From the NCBI RefSeq assembly GCF_041381155.1, contig NC_091142.1, forward strand, positions 21,724,362 to 21,788,361: 64,000 nucleotides of DNA. Reading direction: 5' to 3'. The notes under the pieces were generated by a model. The model made no database searches. It had not been told where the DNA came from and saw only the letters and a program-made list of their open reading frames with translations. Of this stretch, positions 58,949-64,000 are shown piece after piece. Position numbers and translations under genes: made by a program. The DNA is from Argopecten irradians (taxonomy: Eukaryota > Mollusca > Bivalvia > Pectinida > Pectinidae). Positions within the stretch are counted from its first letter, which is position 1, and each line of letters opens with the position of its first letter.

Positions 58949-59460
58949 TTGCTGTAAATCTTTACTGGGTTCGTGGTTAATTGAGCATTAATGTGTGAAA
59001 TAATGCACTTTTGTCACTTTATTTTTACATTTAATGGTAATTTGAGCACTTTTTTTCTCTCTAAAATACTGAAAAATAACAAATATTCAATTGGGGCAAA
59101 AATTAAGCACACGGATCCCCAATTTTTTCTGCCTGATATAGAAAGATCAACTCTTTTGCCTGTTGATATGCAAATATAACAAAAGTTTAATACCAGAACA
59201 TTTTATTAAGGGTTAGATTAGGCAAAAATGGCTGAAAATGGTACATCAAATATTTATGTTTCTCATATTATACCAGGTTGAAATGAAACCGCATTGATAT
59301 AAAAAATATGAACTAGAATTGTAGATATCTTATACGATAGGCGTTACCCCGTTTCTCCTTGTTTAGAGTTGAGACCATGGCAACAAAATTTTCCTCTGTA
59401 ACGTTTCCATGATTACTGTTAATGAAACAGGTTATTTGTCAATTTATAGACAACCATTTA

Positions 59461-59613
59461 AGGATTGATTGTCAATTTTGTTGATTGCATTGACTGATGA
59501 AGAAAGTTAATCTCGTGCAAATGAAGTGAACTGCGAAGCAGTTCATGTAACATTTGCACGAGATTAACTTTCTTCATCAGTCAATGCAGGCAACAAAATT
59601 GATAATCAATCCT
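59461..59613. mobile_element. Near-perfect 63-bp-arm hairpin
   Basis: Arm 59461-59523 and arm 59551-59613 are reverse complements at 60 of 63 positions; the 27-base loop holds its own stem GAACTGC-GAA-GCAGTTC. The innermost 38 or so bases of each arm match exactly. Non-coding; the short frame on the right arm is incidental. Confidence 0.95.
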
Positions 59614-61141
59614 TATATTTACGTTAACCAATTTAAATATCCCGCTTTTGAAAAAAGTCAAATTATATGTATTCGGTATAAGATTATTATACAATTTGCA
59701 ACATTGTACCAGTTATCGTACATGTATGTACAGCTACGGAACAGCCGCCAGTCAGTTCTTTTCGTCACCAAGGCAACATAAAATGTAGTTCCGAAAATAA
59801 CTTCATTCTTTGCGCGTTGTTACAATTTAAAACGGCGGTTTTGAAATATTGTTTTTATGTACAGGAATTAATGGCTTAAATTGTATCATAAAAACATGAT
59901 CATGTAGCTTCAAATAAAAAAATACTCTGCGCAGTACTAGCAGTGCAGTCAACGTGTAATCCGGTTGCTCGATTTAGCAGGGGTCCGGTTTTGAAGAAAA
60001 TGACGATTGTGGTGAAAATGCTGAATAGTTGGTATCTAAACATAATCAAATCTTTTAAAAATCAATTGCGATTGTTATGGAATGTACCTGAATGTTGTAT
60101 TTCCGTCTGGTAATTGTTTGTAGCTGGCAGTTAAATGTTTATTAACTAAACCTGTTGTGAAATCCAACCCCTGTGTCTATGGTATGCGATGCAGTCCAAG
60201 AACCATGCTTCAGGGGCTCAATAAAACGTGTTAAAATGTGGGATTTAGTCGCAGATCACTGGAAGACTTGTGTGTTATTCTTGAAATGTGATAACTTCTC
60301 TGTCAACTGGAGTTTTAGGTTTAAAATTCTGTATAAAGTAAGTAGAGAAACATTGATTTGAAATGTTGGTGGTTTCCAACGACCCTCGAATGCCGTGGGT
60401 TTTGACAATCGCAGAATCGTTTCGTTAGGCTTATGTCACTGAAATCAGCCTGTTTGGTATTTGAGCGTATTTTTATGGAATCTATCGTTTCTAAGCTTAC
60501 ATGTATGTCACCGTTTCACATATAGATCTATATATTGTACACATTATCCTAACTATTTGCGTTCGATTATGCCTACTTCGATGAGTGATGAACATCGCTG
60601 CGCTCAGTAGCCTATGTTCAGCATTTTCCGGGGCTTGAGCCTAAGTCATCGTTTCTTCAAAATACGTGTAAAATATCTGTAATATCATATTACTAACAAT
60701 TTCTAATATCACTTTATCAAACATTTCTGTCTGTGTTTCTAAATGTACAGCGATAGGCCACATCCCAGAAAGTTCATTCAAAACTGAAGCGGCGTAAAAC
60801 TAGGTTAAAATGTAAACAATGTCAAAATGTATTTTCTCACGCCGGTCAGAGGTCAGCGCGTGACCAAGCATCTTCATTGGGAAATGAAGTGATCGGAGTT
60901 TACTAGTTTCATTGAGGCGGAGCGAAGTGAAAATGTAAATATACACGTATATTTACATTTGGAGTTTTCCGTCACTACATGAATCAACCAGCTGACGAAA
61001 ACAAACATTTGCCTATGAAAACACTATGAATACACATGAATACGACGATTCTCGTGCATCGATCAGCTGATTTCAAACATTAAGCCAGTTTCGTATCAAT
61101 AGAAAAAAGTCCCCCACAATATTTAAAGTATAATCTCAAAC
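59614..61141. other. Unassigned DNA with a 13-bp-arm palindrome
   Basis: No gene seen. At 60931-60960 AAATGTAAATATA and TATATTTACATTT form a perfect palindrome around CACG. Confidence 0.45.
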
Positions 61142-63125
61142 GTGTTGTTTCTTGATATAGAATCAACTAAGGTTAACTGTAATAAGTCAATCAAATATTA
61201 TTTTTACTATATTTCTTGTATATCATCCAGCCTGGTCATTCTACTGATAGAACTTTATCACACGTTATGTGAAAATCTTGAAAAAATGGAGCCAACGTGC
61301 CTAGTATTTTGTGACATTTCCAAAGCGTTTGATCGTGTGTGGCACAAGGGATTGGGTGTGAAACTGGCAAATTATGGAATAGGCGGGAAACTTCAAAATT
61401 GGTTAAAAAATTATGTTAGTAATCGTAGACAACAATTTTTTGTAGGAAATAGTAGACCTTCCGTTAAAACTACAAATGCTGGCGTTCCGCAAGGGTCAGT
61501 ATTAGGACCCCTACTTTTTATTCTCTATATAAATGACATCACTGATAACCTTCAGAGTCTTTCCAAATTGTTTGCTGATGATACTTCTTTATTATGTTCT
61601 GGACCTTCACTTCTAGCAATCGAAACTAAAATAAACAATGATCATGTTAAAATTCAAAATTGGGCAGACAAATGGATGGTAAAATTTAATCCCCTGAAAA
61701 CGGAAGCTCTACTTATTTCGAACACTGAACATGAGCATGTTATGGATTTAAGATTTAATAATGTTAATGTAGAGTTTGTAGATAACCATAAGCACCTAGG
61801 AGTTACTCTGGATGCTAATTGTAAATGGAGTATTCATTAAGATCACATATGTAAAAAGGTATCTAAACAAGTAAGTGTACTTCGCAAGCTAAAATATATC
61901 TTAAAGGTCCACTACCTTTCCGGAGCAAAATTTAAAGGTTTCCTAAAAACATTAATAACAAAAGAAAATATATATCGATGGCTTAAGATGAGGTTACAAC
62001 ACCAAACTTATGCAAGATTTCCTGTCTAATGTACGATAACAGTGGAGATTCATTTCGCTGTTTTGCCGTCTGGCGCAGTGATAATCAACTACCGCGCGGC
62101 ATTTAGGACGACGGCCGGAAACATAAAACGACCCGCGTTATGAAAATTAACATTTTATTTATTCTTATTAAACAGTTCTGAAGGTGATGATAAGTGTGCT
62201 AGTAAACGAATAGTTAATAACTTCTGCGACTCTACAAAATTATTGATCTCGTTTTACATTCCTATTTTAAAAATTAAAAGCCGTTTCGGAAAGGTACATG
62301 TAGTGGCCCTTTAAATAAACAAACTTTAATAAAAATTTATAAAGCATATATGCTGTCATTATTTGAATACTGTTGTGAAGTATGGGATGGGTGTATTCTC
62401 GGTGACGCAGATAAATTGGAAAAACTTCAACTAGAAATTGCTAGAATAATAACCGGTTTACCGTTCTATGCTAGTAGACACTCGCTATGCTCAGAAAGCG
62501 GACTAAAGCCTCTTGCTAATCGCCGCTCTCGGAGGAAATTACAACTTTTTTTACAAAACAATTAACACCCTTTTATCTATCTAATTTAGTACCTCCTCTA
62601 GTCTCTGAAAATACACATTATAATCTCTGTGACGCAAATAATTGTTCTCTACCGAACTTCCTACTTCAACTAACAAACTTATCATTTTTCCCATCTACTA
62701 TTCAACTTTGGAATCAACTATATTTAGAAATTCGACAAAGCGTATCGTTATCGGTATTCAAAAAATCTATCAACATTAACAGTCCACCAGCCCCTAATTA
62801 CTACTATTTCATTGGAAGTCGAAAACCTAATATACTACATGCCAGGCTAAGAAACAAATGTAGCACTTTAAACAATGACCTGTTCCTATCAAATTCAATA
62901 GATTTTCGTATATGTCAGTAAGGATATCACACTGAAGATGCATACCACTTTTTCTTTGATTGTGTTATATATGCAGACCAAAGAATTAACTTATATCGTA
63001 GTCTGAATGATTTTATACCTACATGTACTATTAAACGGCAGTGCAGACTTGTCTATTGAGGAAATTACAATTATATGTCAGAACACTCAGAAATTCATTA
63101 TAGATACAAATAGATTTTAGTTGGT
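61142..63125 (+). mobile_element. LINE (jockey/CR1-like) remnant, split by a MITE
   Basis: Reverse-transcriptase blocks in order: PGHST in another frame just before LIELYH (about 61230-61262), FCDISKAFDRVWH, NAGVPQGSVLGPLLFILYIND, the catalytic FADD (about 61569-61582) and HLGVTLD. A TAA interrupts at 61838-61840, and KKVSKQVSVLRKLKYI continues in the same frame. After the MITE at 61905-62310 the frame resumes as LIKIYKAYMLSLFEYCCEVW. A frame change follows near 62560, then STIQLWNQLY, LHARLRNKCSTLNNDLF, and EDAYHFFFDC with two further stops. The endonuclease half is absent, so the copy is 5'-truncated. The order fits jockey/CR1-type non-LTR elements. Confidence 0.88.
61905..62310 (-). mobile_element. 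TTAA-type MITE, family B, inserted in the LINE
   Basis: 406 bp between TTAA at 61901-61904 and 62311-62314; ends AGGTCCACTACCTTTCCG and CGGAAAGGTACATGTAGTGG then CCCT. Opposite orientation to 53934-54344. Removing it with one TTAA rejoins the LINE frame (KYI then LNKQTLIK). Confidence 0.92.
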
Positions 63126-63450
63126 TCACTTATATTGTTTATGTATAACATCAAATAAATGTATGATTCTTCTCTCTAAACTATCATAAAATTGCAGCAA
63201 TTATGGAACTATTTTATACCAGTATCTTCTCGGATGTTGACGGCAAAAGTGATAAGGTACAATGTATATTCAAGGACGCAAGGAGCGAACGGAGATTGAT
63301 GCCTTTGGCAAGGAATGTGATGGACAATGATAGCAGAAAGCATTGGGAAGTGTTTAGTGTGTACTTCTGCTGTCAACATCCGAAAAGGAGAGAAAGAAAT
63401 AGTATTTACCTTTATCGATATGTATATAAGTGCGTACATAAACTAAGTAC

Positions 63451-63478
63451 TCTCTTTCTCTCTCTCTCTCTCTCTCTG
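63451..63478. repeat. (TC)n microsatellite
   Basis: About 14 TC units with one interruption. Confidence 0.95.
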
Positions 63479-63479
63479 A

Positions 63480-64000
63480 TGTATATTAAATTGTATATGT
63501 GTAGATAAAATCGCATCTTGTTTAATGTTTAATGTATATGTAAACTTCTATTGGGAAAGGTCTTTATATAAGTTGGATAACTTGTGCCCAATCCCTGTAT
63601 ATTTTGATACAATAAAAATATGTTTAAATCAAATCGTTTGTCATTTGCAAAAAAGGTCGACCAGAAGACGGAAGCTTGAAAACGCGACGTTGTGGAACGA
63701 TTTTGTCATCCAGCTGTTCCATTAATCTCGTTTCTCGTCGTATATGAGTGTCATGATTTTTATATACTGTAATAGCCTTTTCAATAATTTTATTTTCATA
63801 AATTATTCTAATGTAAATATATGAATTGAATGTACTTTTCTAATTTTCATAACGGCTATGAATAGCAGAAGCTATCTACATACGAGGGATGTCCGAAATT
63901 AATGTTACTTGCGCAATATCTCGTGGAAATCGTGCTAAATGGGCTTAAAACTACCTCATGGCGATAGCGTGATATTATACAAATATTTCATGGGTTACTG
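63480..64000. other. Unassigned DNA
   Basis: Nothing recognised up to the window edge. Confidence 0.4.

Noticed and set aside
59554-59781. 75-codon gene
   Set aside because: It starts inside the right arm of a 63-bp hairpin and has no family motif.

Overview
The window looks like nuclear DNA of a bivalve mollusc. It is AT-rich, has intron-split genes with GT/AG boundaries, and is packed with short dispersed repeats of kinds I recognise from bivalves: 'pol-III-like head plus GGACGTTAAA tail' SINEs, CAGAGTTA..CTCCCTTGC foldbacks, AAGACCACCT repeats and TTAA-flanked MITEs. I cannot name the species. All protein calls come from reading and splicing the sequence by eye.

Layout. 1-7 kb: a decayed minus-strand copy of an ABCG half-transporter gene (five nucleotide-binding-domain exons found, most of them frameshifted), with MITEs and a GAT-rich microsatellite in its introns. 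8.1-15.9 kb: a minisatellite of about 7.8 kb with a 25-bp unit, very uniform in the middle and ragged at both edges. 16-23.6 kb: gene-poor DNA with dispersed repeats. 23.6-35.3 kb: an intact-looking plus-strand ABCG half transporter, 14 coding exons that splice in frame to 617 residues. The decayed and intact copies lie head to head on either side of the minisatellite. 35-41 kb: repeats, a tandem duplication carrying six perfect TGACGTCA sites, and one orphan candidate exon. 41-43.5 kb: a plus-strand gene ending in a Death-domain-like exon. 45.5 kb: an orphan minus-strand candidate exon. 47.5-49.9 kb: a minus-strand three-exon gene for a four-pass membrane protein that resembles the claudin/PMP22 superfamily but has a very long first extracellular loop. 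50-64 kb: transposon-rich DNA with two >99% identical 567-bp MITEs in inverted orientation, a second MITE sharing one TTAA with one of them, a partial Ty3/Gypsy (Gmr1-like) LTR element, two LINE remnants and several long-armed hairpins.

The genes do not form an operon or an evident pathway. The most unusual items are the head-to-head ABCG pair around the minisatellite, the set of three TTAA MITE families (one copy sitting in a LINE reading frame so that the empty site can be read off), the 63-bp-arm hairpin at 59.5 kb, and the long-loop claudin-like gene. I did not find a clearly new biological system; the leads are listed as findings.
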